A stretch of DNA of 64,000 bases from Paulinella micropora (GCA_019918135.1 WBZZ01000007.1:216873-280872), one strand, 5' to 3'; positions 8,596 to 18,406 are shown, numbered from the stretch's first letter. The notes: a model not told the origin generated them from the letters alone. Program-made: numbers and translations.

Positions 8596-10863
8596 CTAAG
8601 AAGGAAAAGTGCCGCATCCGCGGGTGTAGCTGCCGCGGCAGATGCTCGGCAGGTTGCTGGTCTGGAAACCAACATCGAGATTATAGATACCATGGGACTG
8701 GAACACAGCGGTGCACACACCCGCGTCCCCCGACGCTACGTTCCAGCCGCTGATATCCTGGTCGAAAGCGCAGTTGCCGGCGAACATGGCCCACAGCCCA
8801 CCGCTAGCTGCGGCCGCTGAAACGTTCCAGCCGCCCAACGGCTGGTTGAACGCGCACGTGCTCGGCGGGGCACAAGCAAAGGCGTAGGTCATGTCCGAGA
8901 CTCTGCTAGTGTTCCAGCTGTTGATGTTCTGGTTGAAACTGGCGGCGGCAAAGAAGAGGTACATCATCGTAGTCACTGACGCGGTGTTCCAGGCGGCGAG
9001 TGGCTGATCGAAAGTTTTGGCTTTGCTAAACGTGGCTGACATGATTGTGACGCTGCTGACGTTCCAGCCGCCTAGCGGCTGATTGAAGGCCGTGGCGCCT
9101 GAAAACGTGCTCATCAGGCTGGTGACTTGGCCCACGTTCCAGCCACCTAGCGGCTGATTGAAGGCAGTGGCGCCGTTAAACGTTGCCTCCAGGCTCGTGA
9201 CTCTGCTCACGTCCCAGCTAGACACGTCAGTGTTGAAGGCCCGCGCGGACGTAAAGGTGCCCGGCAGGCTGGCCACGCCGCTGGTGTTCCAGCCGCCGAG
9301 GTTTTGGTTGAACACGGTACAACCGTAAAACAGGTTGGAGAAGCCGTTGGGGTGCGAGGCGGGCGTGAGCCACGACCAGTCCCAGTCGCGCGCGTCGCCC
9401 ACGAACTCGGCCAGCCGGTACAGCAGGTACTCGGGCGCGACGCCCCGCAGCGCCCGCGACCCGGCCGTCGGCGCCGTGTAGCGCAGCAGCAAGTTGGAGG
9501 CGAACAGCAAGGCGTTCGGCGAGGTCAGCAGCGGCCTCGTGCTGCCGACGGGGTGGTACAGCTGCACGTCGCCCCACGCCAGCACTTCCGTCACGGGCGC
9601 GCCGTCCACGTACCACAGCCCGTCCACCCGGCCGTCCAGCCGCAGCGTGTAGTTACCGGCGCTCGCGTACACGTGCGTGCAGGTCGCGCCATCGTCGTGC
9701 ACGCACGTGCCCGCCGAGCCGTCGCCCCAGTCCACGCCATACGTGCCGCCCGCGCCCGCCCCCGCGCCGGGCGACAGCGCGAGCGTGGCCGTGGTGCTGC
9801 CGGCCGGCGCGCGCACCCGGGCGTAGAAGAGCGAGCGGGAGCACGCGGCGGGCCAGGCGGCCTGGCTCACGCGCGTGTACGGGGCCAGCCGCGTGCAGTC
9901 GGCAGTGCCCACCAGCCCGGGCGTCCTCCAGCCCGTCAGCGAGACAGCAAAGTCCCCCGGAGCGCCCTCGAACGCACGTTCGAAGCGCTGCAGGCTCGGC
10001 AGCGCCGTCCAGCCCTGCAGCCCCGTGTCCGCCAGCGCTGCGCAGCCCGCGAACAGCTCGGTCACGTCCTCCAGCGCCGAGGTGTCCCAGCGCGATAGGT
10101 CGATTCTCGTGAGCAACGGCAGGCCCGCGAACGCCCGGCTGACGTTGCGCAGGTTGCGCGTGTCCCACCGGCTGGCGCCGTACGGGAGCCCCAGGCCTAC
10201 AGAGCCTGCAAACAGGCCGACCAGGGACACGGCGCCGGACACGTTGAGCCCGTAGCTGACCTCGGAGTCCATGCGTGAGGTGAGGTTGGCGAAGCTGTAG
10301 TCCCAGACGCGCACGAGCCCCGCGTCCGGCAGCGTGGCGAGCGAGGGCACGTACGTCAGGCCCGGCGCCCGGTACAGGTGGTAGCCGCTCGTCTCATGGA
10401 AGCGCAGCTCCCCCCACCGGAGGACGGCGTGCCAGGCAGGCGTCAGCGCCCAGCCGCGCACGGGGTAGCGTCCGCCAGGGTCCGCCGTTACCGTGTACGT
10501 GCCGGGAGCAGCGTACGTGTGCGCGCAGGGCGCGGCGCCGGCGTCCAGGCACGGCGTGGGGCTGGAGCCGTCCCCCCAGTCGACCGTGAACGACGTCGGG
10601 GCGGTGGCCTGCGCCTGCCGACGGCGGCGCGCCGGCGCGGCGGGCGGCCAGAGCGGCCACACGAACGTGTCCTGCGGGGCCGCCGTCGTGATTTCCAGGA
10701 TCGTGGCGCCGCCGGGGCACACGACCGAGGGGCATGCCTCCTCATGGGTCGGGCACTGCAGCGGGTACGGGCACCCGGCGCCGGCGGCGCCGAGCAGCAA
10801 GGGCAGCCACCAGCACGGGCTGGTGACTGCGCCTGTTCGACGGGGGGGGGGGGGAGCGTGCAT
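8596..10863 (-). CDS. Secreted PKD / BspA-type repeat surface protein
   Basis: Intact 755-codon frame from ATG 10863. An N-terminal signal peptide is visible (hydrophobic WWLPLLLGAAGAG before Cys31). Two PKD-like beta-sandwich segments show VDWGDGS followed by HTYAAPGTYT or HVYASAGNYT, at ~93-127 and ~375-410. From about residue 510 to the end there are at least six BspA/DUF285 repeats of ~24 residues with the pattern FNQPLGGWNVSSVT and a following aromatic/Ala segment. There are many N-x-S/T sites. In other organisms these repeats form LRR-like surface adhesins. Here I infer an exported or virion-surface protein. No C-terminal anchor is visible. It is divergent from the kinase-like gene at 11224. 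Confidence 0.85.
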   Translation of the reverse strand: MHAPPPPRRTGAVTSPCWWLPLLLGAAGAGCPYPLQCPTHEEACPSVVCPGGATILEITTAAPQDTFVWPLWPPAAPARRRRQAQATAPTSFTVDWGDGSSPTPCLDAGAAPCAHTYAAPGTYTVTADPGGRYPVRGWALTPAWHAVLRWGELRFHETSGYHLYRAPGLTYVPSLATLPDAGLVRVWDYSFANLTSRMDSEVSYGLNVSGAVSLVGLFAGSVGLGLPYGASRWDTRNLRNVSRAFAGLPLLTRIDLSRWDTSALEDVTELFAGCAALADTGLQGWTALPSLQRFERAFEGAPGDFAVSLTGWRTPGLVGTADCTRLAPYTRVSQAAWPAACSRSLFYARVRAPAGSTTATLALSPGAGAGAGGTYGVDWGDGSAGTCVHDDGATCTHVYASAGNYTLRLDGRVDGLWYVDGAPVTEVLAWGDVQLYHPVGSTRPLLTSPNALLFASNLLLRYTAPTAGSRALRGVAPEYLLYRLAEFVGDARDWDWSWLTPASHPNGFSNLFYGCTVFNQNLGGWNTSGVASLPGTFTSARAFNTDVSSWDVSRVTSLEATFNGATAFNQPLGGWNVGQVTSLMSTFSGATAFNQPLGGWNVSSVTIMSATFSKAKTFDQPLAAWNTASVTTMMYLFFAAASFNQNINSWNTSRVSDMTYAFACAPPSTCAFNQPLGGWNVSAAAASGGLWAMFAGNCAFDQDISGWNVASGDAGVCTAVFQSHGIYNLDVGFQTSNLPSICRGSYTRGCGTFPS

Positions 10864-11161
10864 GCTAGTGCGCGCTTTCTCTTTCCTCGCTGGCCCGCTC
10901 TCTTTTTCTTTTTACCTGTGAACGAGCGCTCCAGCTACCACGGACGGCAGGGGCGCGGGGAGGGACGAGCGAACTGCCTCCCCCCCCCCCCCCCCCCCCC
11001 TTCCGCGACCCTTGCTAACCCCGGAGCGGGCCAGGGGCGCGGGGAGCCCTGGGCCTGGGCCTCTCCCCCCCCCACACACACACCCTTCCCTTTTCCTGCG
11101 CACTCTGCCCGCCCTCGTGCGCTTGTCAATGAAAGAGGAGAGGAGTTAGCTTCCTTTCTCG

Positions 11162-11196
11162 GTCTCTCGCTCTCTCTCTCTCTCTCGCTCTCTCTG
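11162..11196. repeat. CT-rich microsatellite, left arm of an inverted pair
   Basis: CT dinucleotides with two G interruptions. Complementary to the GA tract at 12854-12962 on the other side of kinase-like gene 2. Confidence 0.85.
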
Positions 11197-11197
11197 G

Positions 11198-11203
11198 TAT
11201 AAA
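11198..11203 (+). promoter_or_regulatory. TATA box for kinase-like gene 2
   Basis: TATAAA lies 21 bases before the ATG at 11224, which implies a very short 5' leader. Confidence 0.6.
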
Positions 11204-11223
11204 GCCAGGGCGTGCTTTCGGCT

Positions 11224-12948
11224 ATGAAGCGCACAGCGACGGGGCCGGGCCGAAATAAGCAGCCAGCAGGGGCCAAGGGTCTGGTTGCAGGCGCACAGCC
11301 AGCCTGGGCCGAGGGTCTGGTGGAGGGCGCGCTGTCGTGGCTTTGGGGCCTGCCGCTGGCCGAGAGCAGAGAGCGCGCCAGCAAACTAGAGAAAAAGGTC
11401 CTGGCTTGGCTGCGGGACCAGGAGCACCACCAGTCGCCTAGCACCCCGCTGACAGCGCTGCGAGCCATGCTGGTCGCCAGGGACCAACGGCACCTCCAGT
11501 GCACAGAACGGCAATGTGAGCATCCAACGGAATCAGACTCGGAGTGGGTGCGTTCTGGCTCCTACAACCTGGTGACTCCCTTTTCGGCTGCGTACGTGGT
11601 GCGCGCGGGCTACGAGTACACGACTCTGGCGGACCTAGCTCGCCGCCGGAGGTGGGCCGACGTGCTCGCGCGCAAAGGAATTAGCCCCCCTTGCTTGCTG
11701 CGCGGCTACGCCACACCCGCGGTCGCCAGCGAGTATGACGAACAACTACGGCTGCTCAATTATAGCGCAGAGTTAATTCGACAGCAAGCCAGCCCCTGCG
11801 GCCGGGTACCTGGCACCGCGGAGGGCCTCCCGGGGTCCTGTACACGGGCGCCGAGCTTACGGCCCGGTCAGCAGAAGTCAGACCTTAAGTTCTATCTTGT
11901 GCGGCAGCTTGTCCGGCGGGGGGAGGAGGTGGCATTGTACTTGGCCGACCGCAGTCGGGCAGACTCTTATCCCCAAGTGTTAGAGTCTGTCTATCAGGAC
12001 CTGGGTCGGTACGTGGCCCTGCTGTGCCGGCCGGGCCAGGAGAGGGCGTACTTCTGCATTGATCTCAAGTTCCGCAACATGCTCTGGATCGGCGGCCGGG
12101 CCTACCTGATCGACCTGGAACCGTATGACGGCTGTACCGTAGAACTAAGTGCTTTACCGCAACTAGAGAAGCAGCTTCGGGCAGCCCGGCACCAGGACGC
12201 CTGGACGTTAGCCTTGTACTTGCTTGCGCTGGCTAATTCGGTAGGAAGCCTAGACTGGTACATGAAGCAGCGGGGCTTCGAAGAGCCAGCGCCCGGCAGG
12301 CACGGCGCCCTAGACTTGGGGGCGAGCGAGGGTTTTCCGGAGGGCTGCCCTTTGGCCGTAGCCATAGCCGTGCTGCGGGATCAGGCCGCGAGGTTGGGCA
12401 GGAACGCCACGGGGAACCCAGCGGTACAGAACGTCGGCGGGGCGGTGGCGCGAGGCCTCGGGCAAGCCATCCTCCTCCTGGCGCGGGCGTCGTGGCACAA
12501 CCAACACTTCAAGACCTTTGCGGAACAGGTGGAAGCGTATCTGCCCCAGGGGAAAGTCGCGGGAATTGATGCCCTGATACGCGGGCACTACCTGGCTTCC
12601 GACCTGGCTTCCGCGGGCCGGGGCCAGGAAGACCACGCTCGCCTGGCTAACAGGCTGGCTTGCCTAGTGGTCTACGCGCTAGCTTGCCACCGCTGCCAGC
12701 TCATCAAGGCCACGGCCCTGGCTGAGCTGCTCGAGCGGCTGCGGCTGCTCCAGCAGCACCCGAGCCATGACCCCAGCCAGTGGCTCCCGCAGAGAGAGCA
12801 GGTGGTGCACAAGCGCCAGAAGACGAGGCACCCCCAGGCTAGGGCCCAAGCCGACAGAGAGAGAGAGAGAGAGAGTGAGCGAGGGAGAGAGAGTGAGCGA
12901 GAGAGAGAGAGTGAGCGAGAGAGAGAGAGTGAGCGAGAGAGAGAGTGA
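11224..12948 (+). CDS. Kinase-like (probable pseudokinase) protein 2
   Basis: I start this at ATG 11224, downstream of a TATAAA, rather than at an in-frame GTG at 11212. About 574 residues. The segment CIDLKFRNMLW (residues ~278-288) matches the kinase catalytic-loop pattern D-x-K-x-x-N. YLIDLEPYDG at ~294-303 occupies the DFG position. I see no clear glycine loop or N-lobe lysine, although LVTPFSAAYVVRAG (~120-133) could be a degenerate one. The C-terminal half is helical. The last ~40 codons read through the GA microsatellite as Arg-Glu/Ser-Glu repeats, so the natural end may once have been elsewhere. Paralogous in architecture to genes at 5732 and 45856. Confidence 0.6.
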   Translation: MKRTATGPGRNKQPAGAKGLVAGAQPAWAEGLVEGALSWLWGLPLAESRERASKLEKKVLAWLRDQEHHQSPSTPLTALRAMLVARDQRHLQCTERQCEHPTESDSEWVRSGSYNLVTPFSAAYVVRAGYEYTTLADLARRRRWADVLARKGISPPCLLRGYATPAVASEYDEQLRLLNYSAELIRQQASPCGRVPGTAEGLPGSCTRAPSLRPGQQKSDLKFYLVRQLVRRGEEVALYLADRSRADSYPQVLESVYQDLGRYVALLCRPGQERAYFCIDLKFRNMLWIGGRAYLIDLEPYDGCTVELSALPQLEKQLRAARHQDAWTLALYLLALANSVGSLDWYMKQRGFEEPAPGRHGALDLGASEGFPEGCPLAVAIAVLRDQAARLGRNATGNPAVQNVGGAVARGLGQAILLLARASWHNQHFKTFAEQVEAYLPQGKVAGIDALIRGHYLASDLASAGRGQEDHARLANRLACLVVYALACHRCQLIKATALAELLERLRLLQQHPSHDPSQWLPQREQVVHKRQKTRHPQARAQADRERERESERGRESERERESERERESERERE

Positions 12949-12962
12949 GCGAGTGTGAGCGA
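12854..12962. repeat. GA-rich microsatellite with GAGTGAGC interruptions
   Basis: GA dinucleotides interrupted by a regular GTGAGC motif. Forms the right arm of an inverted pair with 11162-11196 and encodes the tail of kinase-like gene 2. Confidence 0.9.
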
Positions 12963-13252
12963 GTGTGAACGAGAGGGTTTTTTTGGCGGCCTCCTGCTCG
13001 GGAGTGCTTAGCAGGAGGGCGAGTGAGAGAGCCAGCCCAAGGCTACGCTCCCGTGGTTCTTGGGTCCGCGCACCATAAAAAAAAGCCTGCCGGCTGGACG
13101 AGCGAGCACACGTATCCGGCGGCCACTCCGGCCCGACCCCCGCACGCAGCCCGCGGGGCGCGGCGGCGGGCCCCCACTCCTCCCCCCCCCCCCCCCGTTC
13201 CCCCGGCCGACGGCACCAGCCGCTCAGCCCTGCCTAGGCCCGCGCACGGGCC
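12949..13252. other. Intergenic region
   Basis: Contains a T-run with an imperfect CCTCCTGC/GCAGGAGG hairpin at about 12985-13018, an A-run near 13075 and C-runs. No coding frame supported. Confidence 0.4.
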
Positions 13253-13882
13253 TCAGGCCCCGCCGCGCGGTAGGGGGCGTGGCTCCCCCTGCTCCGCGGG
13301 CGGCGGGCCCCGGACCAGCACCACGTGCGAACCGCCGGCGCCGCCCCGCGCGTGCCGGGCGGGCGGTCGGGGGGGGCAGTGCACCCACAGCACCGGCTGG
13401 TACACAAAGACCAGGCGCTCGGCCGGCGCGTGGAGGGCGGCTGGCTTGGGCTGCGACCGGTGCCCGCGCACCCGCTGCAAGGAGGTAGGGCTCAGCGCCG
13501 CGGCCGGGTCGTGCTGGCCCTGCGCCCACGCCTCGTCGTGCCCGCCGGCCCCCAGGAGCGGCAGCGGCGGGTCCCACGACACCGAACCCGCGCGCCGCGC
13601 CTCCGGTTCCTGTGAACAGCCAGACACGGAGTCGCGCGTGCTGGCGAAGCTGTCCTCGAACCCCCGGTCCAGCAGGCTCTGCACGCAGGCTAGCGAGCGC
13701 TCGTGGGCGGGCAGCATGGTCCAGTCCACCGAGGCCGAGAGCTCGCGCAGGCGCGCGGCCAGCTGCGGCGCGACCGGCGGTGGCCCCTGCCGTGGCGTGA
13801 CGGCCCCGTCCAACTCTGCCACGAGCCGCTGGTAGCAGTGTAGCCAGAAACACTCCCCCGAGGGGTAGCGCGGTACCGCCAT
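13253..13882 (-). CDS. Unknown protein
   Basis: A 210-codon frame from ATG 13882. The open frame continues upstream but loses protein-like composition there. Codons are strongly G/C-ended and composition is balanced in the first 110 residues (FWLHCYQRLVAELDG, DWTMLPAHERSLACVQSLL), then Pro/Arg/Gly-rich. No domain recognised. The plus-strand frames opposite are Arg/Pro-rich and look like shadows. Confidence 0.5.
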   Translation of the reverse strand: MAVPRYPSGECFWLHCYQRLVAELDGAVTPRQGPPPVAPQLAARLRELSASVDWTMLPAHERSLACVQSLLDRGFEDSFASTRDSVSGCSQEPEARRAGSVSWDPPLPLLGAGGHDEAWAQGQHDPAAALSPTSLQRVRGHRSQPKPAALHAPAERLVFVYQPVLWVHCPPRPPARHARGGAGGSHVVLVRGPPPAEQGEPRPLPRGGA

Positions 13883-14105
13883 CGCCCGGCCGGGCCACGC
13901 CTCGCCCCTGGTAGGGAGGACGACGAGGGACTGGCACGGCCAGCACCGGGGAGAGCGTGGGTGCCCGTGGCGCCGCGGGCGCGGCCGGGCGGGGGAGGGG
14001 GGGGGGGGAAGGCCAAGGCCAGGGAAGGGAGGCGGCGGCAAGTGTGGGACGGCGGCCGCGAGCCCCCGTCGTGGCCCGCCGTGCTCGGCGCGTGGACAAG
14101 TCTGC

Positions 14106-14972
14106 GTGGCCCCGGTACTGCGCCCTGGTGGCGCTGGCGCTCTTGTGCGGCCTGGGGGCAATTGCTGGCGGCCCGGCACGGGCGGGGCCGCACTCTCGTT
14201 GGGCCAGGCGGAGCTCCCCCTGGTAGCCCCCGACCTGGTAGCCCGCCAGCTGGCGAAGGCCGTGCTCTCGTGTGCCGAGGACCCAGACCTCTTGCGGGCG
14301 GCCTGGGCCGAGCTCTTCTCGCAGCTGGGCGGCCGCGAGCCCTTGCAGAGCCTGTCCCCGGGCCTGCGGTTCCTGGGCACGGTGGCTACCCGCGCGGCAG
14401 GCTGGGCTAGGTCCCGGGCCGGCCAGCCGGCCGCCACCGCAGCCCCCGAGTTCCAGCACGCGGGCTGTTGCTTGCTCTCCGCGGCCTTCGGCCCCCACGC
14501 CGATGCCCTGCAACAGGCAGTGCGGGGGGAGGTCTTGCACCTCGTGGCGCAGTCTGGCCTGCGCGCAACTACTGCGCCAGGGGCTCCCGAGTTCCTCGAT
14601 CTCTTGGCCATCCAGGCGGAAATCTGGACTAGCTTGGACTGCCAGAGCCCGGGGTCAACCCGGCCCGGCCGGCCGGAGCCACCCCCCCTCGAGCTAGCTG
14701 TGTGGAGCAAAAGCTACCAACTCTCGAACCTACCACCGGCGACCGCCGCGGCCCTGCGTTGCAGTGGCCGACAGCTGCATCACCTGACACAGGCCGGCTT
14801 GGCACAGCTAGCAGAGAGACGGAACCGTGCACGTACCGAAACCCTGCAGTACTTGTTGGGCTGGACGCACGGCCTGCGCAGCACAGCGCTGACTGACCTG
14901 CAAGAAAAGCGGCTGGTCCGGCAGGAAGCAGCGTGGCTGGCCGCGCTGGGCCCACCGCGACAGGCTGCCTAG
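14106..14972 (+). CDS. Unknown protein related to the C-terminal half of the duplicated LRR-like genes (gene A)
   Basis: About 288 codons, start uncertain (GTG at 14106, or an upstream start in another frame with a hydrophobic segment near 14100-14165). Residues ~45-75 (SCAEDPDLLRAAWAELFSQL) match SCVEDPDTLSAVCTYLRQRL in the genes at 15193 and 18407. It is therefore a shortened relative of their C-terminal domain. The final ~65 codons (HHLTQAGLAQLAERR onward) recur at 17982-18195, because a tandem duplication begins inside this gene. All-helical, function unknown. Confidence 0.55.
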   Translation: MAPVLRPGGAGALVRPGGNCWRPGTGGAALSLGQAELPLVAPDLVARQLAKAVLSCAEDPDLLRAAWAELFSQLGGREPLQSLSPGLRFLGTVATRAAGWARSRAGQPAATAAPEFQHAGCCLLSAAFGPHADALQQAVRGEVLHLVAQSGLRATTAPGAPEFLDLLAIQAEIWTSLDCQSPGSTRPGRPEPPPLELAVWSKSYQLSNLPPATAAALRCSGRQLHHLTQAGLAQLAERRNRARTETLQYLLGWTHGLRSTALTDLQEKRLVRQEAAWLAALGPPRQAA

Positions 14973-15192
14973 CCCCTCTCCGACGCCCCCTTCCCCCCCA
15001 CGGACCACGCACCCCCGCACATTCTTCTCCTCCTTCCCTCCTCTCCCGCTCTCCCCTGTACGCAGAGCCGACGCTGCCTCCTCCTCCTCCTGTTAGAACA
15101 GATTGCCCCCCAGGTGGAGGAAGGAAAATGGGCTGTTACCAAGTAAAGCCCTTGCCGAGACCAAGTGGGCGGACCGCTCCCCCTCGTGTAGT

Positions 15193-17175
15193 ATGTCCCA
15201 TCGCCCCGACGCTTCGCCCGCTCCCCCGAACTTCCTGGCTCTGTGGGCCCAGGCACAGCAAACCGTGTCGCAGCCAGGGGCGACGCTAGTCTCCAAACGA
15301 CAGTGACACTGCTCGAGCAGAGCTGGCAGAGACAACGCAGGTCGCACAAAACGAGCCTGACCCTCGCGTTCGAGGCGGATGCCTCTGGGCCGGGGGCCGC
15401 CAAGCGCTGGTCGAAGCTGCTAGCTTGCTTGGTCAACTCCGCGGGCCTGAGAGACCTATGGCAGTACGTAACAACCGTCCGCCTCGATGGCGGTTCGGCA
15501 AGGCCTTACCAGTTGGTTGTCCCCCCGGAGCTCTTCCTCTTCGCCACCAACGCTACCAAAGTGTTTTTAGCGAATGCCTCTTTCTTGGAAAAACGGTCGT
15601 CGACCATAGGGCTGACGCTCCCCCCCGACGCCAGTTTCCACCTGCTGCGCTGTGACGTAGGCCGTCTCGTTCTCAACGCGCCGGGTCCGGCAGCCTCCGG
15701 GAGCCAGCTAACACTTAGAATCGAAGATTGCCCGTGCCTTAGGACGGTCACAGCCCTGGCCAGGGGGCTTTGCAGGAACGTGCTGGTCCTTGGTTGTCCG
15801 GCGCTGGAGTGCCTGGCGCTGCCGCGAGCGACGACGACCACTGTCCAGCCGGGCCCTTTGCTCCGTGAACTAACCATCAACCCCGAAGAGAACCACGGCG
15901 TGCAACGCCCGCCGGTGACCTGTACCCTGCTGGGGGCGTGCCCGGACAAGCTGACAGTGTCGAGTTCGTGGCTCGACGAGTTGCACTGGGAGTGTTTGCC
16001 TGCGGACTGGCGTTGCCAGCTGTCCGTGACGGGCTACCAGCGGCTTCGGCTTGGCTTGGCGACCGAGGCTGCGGCGGGAGGCAGGGGGTCGTCGGCTCCG
16101 GGGTCGGCCGGCGCCCCCGCGCGCTGGGCTCTAGCGGAGAGCCAGAGGTGTAACGGAGAACCAGAGAGGTGTCTGCCTAGACTGGCGGGCGGATGGTCTG
16201 CCCGCGTGGTTTCGCCTAGAGGTCGTGAAGCCCCCCGCTTTGAACGTCGAATATGCTAGGCGTCTGCCCCGTGTGGGGATCTTGGTCCGGACGGAGGGGC
16301 CGAGAGAGGAAGAAGAGCGGCGTATGCTCCCCAGGCCCCTGGTGCAAGCACACGCCAATCTGCAAGTGTCTATCGCCGCCGCCTACTTCTGGTTGATCGC
16401 GGGTGCCCTGTTTCCGTCGGGCTCGCCGTGGCGGCTGGCCTTCCTGCTGGGCCTGCCCCTAGACTACGGCCTGGTGGTGTCCGAGCAGGAGTTTGAGCGC
16501 TGCGTCGGGTGGCTGCGAGCACGGGCCACCGACACGGCCTCGTGGCGCACCCTCTTACAGGCCCGCAGCCAGCACACGGTGAAGTACGGTGCGCCGCACC
16601 GTTCGTGCCCATGGCGCCTGCGGCTGCTACTCTTGGCCAGCCAGCACGGGGACCCGAACTTGTCGCGGCTGTTGGAATACAGCCGGCCGTACCCACGCGG
16701 CCGGTCACCGGCCCAAGTCATTGAGCACGTGACTACCGCCGTGCGCTCCTGTGTGGAAGATCCCGACACGCTGAGCGCTGTCTGTACCTATCTGCGCCAG
16801 CGCCTGCGTGGTGGCGTTGCCAGTGACCAAGGCCCAACCTCCGCCTGGGAGCAGAGGCTGCGTTTTGTAGGCGCCGTCTGCGAGGCGGGCGACGACGCCG
16901 CCGAGGCGGGCGACGACGCCGCCGAGGCGGGCGCCGTCTGCGAGGCGGGCGACGACGCCGCCGAGGCGGGCGCCGTCTGCGAGGCGGGCGACGACGCCGC
17001 CGAGGCGGGCGCCGACGCAGCCGTCGGCGGGAGCCGGGCCCGCGCGCGGTTGATTCACGGTTGGCGAAAAGCGGGCGCTCTGTTGATCCGGGCGGAGTTC
17101 GGGCGGCCCGCCGGGGCCGGGGGGGGGCCGTCGGTACGCGACGGTGTGCTTTCGGAACTAGCACAGTTCCTGTGA
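15193..17175 (+). pseudogene. LRR-like protein gene B1, interrupted copy
   Basis: Starts at ATG 15193 by comparison with B2 (18407). Similarity to B2 then passes through frame 1 to about 15300, frame 3 to about 16150, and frame 1 to TGA 17173-17175. The second break coincides with an imperfect duplication of AGCCAGAGGTGT near 16140-16175. The TGA replaces a CAA present in B2, so about 80 C-terminal codons are lost. The N-terminal half has LRR-like strands with Cys (LTLRIEDCPCLRTV, VLGCPALECLALP). The C-terminal half is helical (AAAYFWLIAGALFPSG, VIEHVTTAVRSCVEDP). It looks like a decaying duplicate. Two separate genes are a less likely reading. Confidence 0.7.
16876..17020 (+). repeat. Minisatellite encoding GDDAAEAG in gene B1
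   Basis: Tandem 24- and 39-base combinations of GCGGGCGACGACGCCGCCGAG and GCGGGCGCCGTCTGCGAG. B2 carries a single unit at the same place, so the expansion postdates the duplication. Confidence 0.9.
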
Positions 17176-17520
17176 AAGCAGCAGCCGACCGAGCCCGCCT
17201 GGCAGGGGCGACCGGCGATTGCTGCTTTCCCGCCGGCCGACGCGGCGGCGCTGCGTTACTGCCTAGACTGCCTGTGGCCTTTCTCGACGCACGAGCTCCC
17301 GAAAGAACCCTGGTGGCCTGATCCGGCGGAAGACCCCCCGGAAGACCACCCGGGCGTGAGCTCGCCGGCCGCCGTCCTTCCTTCCGGCGCTCCGCTCCCC
17401 TCACTAGCTCGTGTTAACCGGGGTTTAGTTCTTGCTTGACGACGCTTTATTCGAGTGCGGTGGCCTAGACTTAAGTAACTAGCGCGGTGGCCCCCTGGCA
17501 GGCTTATGCCTCTTGTAAAA
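17176..17520. other. Former 3' end of gene B1 plus convergent flank
   Basis: Recognisable at the DNA level as the counterpart of 20237-20568, including the DCLWPFST-encoding segment, but beyond the TGA of B1. No independent gene. Confidence 0.7.
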
Positions 17521-17853
17521 TCACACACGCTCAGTTAAAAAAGGCAGGTTCCACTTGAGGCAGGGCAGCGCCCGCCGGAGCTTGAGTAGCCCGTCAGTGC
17601 TCAGCCGTGCCGCGAACAGCCGCGGTTCTACCAATGGCGTTAGACGGATGAGTGACTCCACTACCTCGGACTCCACTACCTCGTCCCCGATGCCCACCTC
17701 TAAGCTCAGCACCCGAAGGTAGGGCAGGCGTACCAATTTAGCTAGGCCGTTGGCCGTGAGCAGGGAGGACGTTGAACGAGATGGCTCGCGGCAGAGCTCC
17801 CGGAGGCTCCCGGAGGCTCGTGATATTGGGCACGGCTGGTGACGGCGAGTCAT
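17521..17853 (-). pseudogene. C-terminal remnant of an F-box/LRR gene
   Basis: The last ~85 codons match the end of the F-box/LRR gene at 20569-21872 (PYLRVLSLEV against PHLRVLSLGV, then VVESLIRLTPLV and GLLKLRRALP). The rest of the gene is missing. Similarity ends near 17790, and upstream sequence to 17970 may be further LRR remnant. It is the right-hand end of duplication copy 1. Confidence 0.8.
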
Positions 17854-17981
17854 TCACGTGGAGTGTGTATACCGGGTCACTGAGTTGGGGAGTTGGACAG
17901 GTCCGGCCTCGCGAGCCGGCGCAAGGGTGCCCAATCCAGCGTCTCAAGACCATTGCACCCCTCCAGCGCCAGCCGGCGTTG

Positions 17982-18195
17982 CGGTGGCCGACAGCTGCAT
18001 CACCTGACACAGGCCGGCTTGGCACAGCTAGCAGAGAGACGGGACCGTGCACGTACCGAAACCCTGCAGTACTTGTGGGGCTGGACGCGTGGCCTGTGTA
18101 GCACACCAGCGCTGACTGGCCTACAAAGAAGGCGGCTGGTCCGGCAGGAAGCCGCGTGGCTGGCCGCACTGGGCTCACCGCGACAGGCTGCCTAG
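17982..18195 (+). pseudogene. C-terminal remnant of gene A
   Basis: About 70 codons closely matching 14762-14972 (HHLTQAGLAQLAERR, LVRQEAAWLAALG), with the same TAG stop. There is no upstream part because it begins at the duplication junction. Confidence 0.85.
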
Positions 18196-18406
18196 CCCCC
18201 CTCCGACGCTCCCCCCCCCGTCACTGCCGTGGCGGACGCTGCCCCCTCCCCGGCCCGTGCCCATCCCGCCCCCTCTCCCCCCTTGCTGGCGGGGGGGGGC
18301 TCTTCGCCTTGGCCAGGTAGCGTGGATTGCGCCAGGGGGGGGGACCGTCGGGCTTGGTACTAGGTAAAAGCTCTTGCTGGGGACGAAGGAGCACTCCGCC
18401 CCCGGT

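Larger units (their letters stand above)
10864..11223. other. Divergent promoter region with C-run and CT tract
   Basis: Shared upstream region of the PKD/BspA gene (minus) and kinase-like gene 2 (plus). It contains a ~20-base C-run at about 10980-11000, a CA tract near 11070 and the CT tract at 11162-11196. Confidence 0.5.
14755..17790. repeat. Tandem segmental duplication, copy 1 (~3 kb)
   Basis: Order: 3' end of gene A, LRR-like gene B1, 3' end of an F-box/LRR gene on the minus strand. The same order recurs at 17975-20860. Offset is about 3.22 kb at the left end and about 3.05 kb at the right end. The difference largely reflects the expanded minisatellite in B1. Confidence 0.9.

Noticed and set aside
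9304-10098. Long plus-strand frame opposite the PKD/BspA gene
   Set aside because: Gln/Arg/Val-rich shadow of the intact minus-strand gene.
13224-14540. Minus-strand 438- and 485-codon frames reaching up to 14.7 kb
   Set aside because: Upstream of 13882 they are antisense to gene A and lose protein-like composition. Only 13253-13882 is kept.
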